From Owenia fusiformis (lineage: Eukaryota > Annelida > Polychaeta > Sabellida > Oweniidae), in NCBI GenBank assembly GCA_903813345.2, contig CAIIXF020000004.1, forward strand, positions 16,725,513 to 16,789,512: 64,000 nucleotides of DNA. The letters are read 5' to 3'. The translations under genes and the position numbers were made by a program. Below are positions 62,769 through 64,000 of this stretch, piece by piece; within the stretch, counting starts at the first letter, position 1; every line of letters begins with the position of its first letter. Under the pieces are notes generated by a model, which saw only the letters and a program-made list of their open reading frames with translations, had not been told where the DNA came from and did no database searches.

Positions 62769-64000
62769 CCGTTCAAATCCAGTGTTTGTTTAGACTACAC
62801 CATCACACTACCCTACCTCGATAGCGCATGCGCGAATTTTTTGGCTTTCAATCAGGTCGCTTTTGAGTATATCGACTGCTTAGTGAAAAGGTTAATACGT
62901 TTGGTGCTCGGAGTGAGTCAATATTGCTATTCGCTGAACTTCAGTGGTGCAATAGTGAAGTCCATGTTCCAAGTTATATGATAGTTGAAGAAATACTGTA
63001 AAAAATATCGTTTTAAATTTTAAAATATTTGATATGTCATAGTACACGGTACACAGCTGCAAAAGTTGATCAATACAGGGTACAAGGAATGTAAATTGTT
63101 CAATAGTACAGGGAGCGAGAAAGTAAGCTGATTATACTGACATACTATGTCCCGATCTCATGTATATTTACGTTGCAAACAGTGAAAATAATACTAAAAA
63201 GGCCGCCTGTTGATGCTTTGAGGTGTCATCAATTGTTATTTAATCCAAATAAAGTAAACATTATTTAGTTAATTTAAGACATGGGCTTTCAGGTCGTAAA
63301 TGCATTTTAGTCATTAAATTAACAAGAACGCTAGATTATACGTGTTACTAGGGTATCAAATTGAAATAAAATAACGAAATTAAATATAATATATATCAGG
63401 ATTAATGACTATCCGCTATTCAGAATAATTAAAATTGCGTGAACTACATGTAAAGAATCTTTGTATATAACCCCTTGAATGGTCTAATTCACTACCGTCC
63501 TCAAAAACCGATCATTTAAAATAGTTTGTTCAAAATACCATCATGCCACGACATTTTGTTCTTCACGATTTGCTGTAGAGGTGATATGACGTCGTATTTC
63601 TCTATTATTGTAAAAAAAACTAATACCAGATCGATGTAGTCTTATATGACGTGTTGAATGTCAGATGTTTTTGGATGGTATCTGCTCCAGTGATTTTACA
63701 TTTAATCATGAAACGCTCATCACAAGACACCTCGAAACAAACATTATCCTCCTTGTGACAAGAGGAAAAATGTTTCACAATATGTTATGCCTTACGGCAA
63801 AGTAAAGATACATTTCTGGGACGACTATTTTGCATCTTAAGATTTTAGAAAGACAATTAATTCACAAAAGTACAGTTGAATAACATACTGGAAAACGTAT
63901 CCACATATAACACGATGACAAGCAGTTTAAATAACAGTTTACTGGGGTTTTGTTACATATCAATGTAACATTTTCGAAGGGAAACTTACATGCTCCCTGT
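62769..64000. other. No gene or repeat recognised
   Basis: AT-rich sequence without convincing exons. A single GCGCATGCGC (about 62825) resembles an NRF-1 site, but no start of a gene is visible near it. Confidence 0.5.

Overview
The window is AT-rich animal DNA from an invertebrate genome. Genes are split by many short exons, introns are crowded with short inverted-repeat transposons, and one L1/Tx1-type LINE is present. I cannot place the phylum from sequence alone. A marine deuterostome or a lophotrochozoan both fit. Coding exons were joined by hand from splice sites and reading phase; every joined gene model closes in frame.

Layout. 1-4848 (+): 3' part of a BTB-Kelch (KLHL-type) gene, six exons. 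4849-10476: intergenic, with several MITEs. 10477-24916 (-): a complete Cullin-3 gene, 18 coding exons, 760 residues, tail-to-tail with the Kelch gene. 24917-28284: CUL3 promoter with an NRF-1-type palindrome, pentanucleotide microsatellite and the receptor upstream region. 28285-39028 (+): a complete class I cytokine receptor of gp130-like layout, 16 coding exons, 1099 residues. 39780-41067 (-): a two-exon type I membrane protein with two cysteine modules that resemble PAN/apple domains. 41068-47800: repeat-rich intergenic DNA with a fold-back element, a tandem-repeat element and a split MITE. 47852-51862 (-): a four-exon secreted C-type lectin hit by two terminal-inverted-repeat (TIR) transposons, one at the start codon and one inside the lectin domain. 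54470-55810: 77-bp minisatellite. 55952-62760: a hAT-like inverted-repeat element carrying a nested LINE and a nested TTAA-flanked MITE. 62769-64000: nothing recognised.

How the parts relate. Cullin-3 builds ubiquitin ligases that take BTB-Kelch proteins as substrate adaptors, so scaffold and a possible adaptor are neighbours here. The cytokine receptor, the two-module receptor and the lectin are cell-surface or secreted proteins with a plausible immune flavour, but nothing in the sequence links them functionally.

The strongest unusual points are the doubly hit lectin with clean 9-bp target duplications, a 97-bp tandem duplication that repeats the splice acceptor and first codons of CUL3 exon 15, the nested hAT-like/LINE composite, and a gp130-like receptor tail with a duplicated tyrosine motif and no YxxQ motif. 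I saw no retrovirus, LTR or Polinton remains and no CRISPR array.
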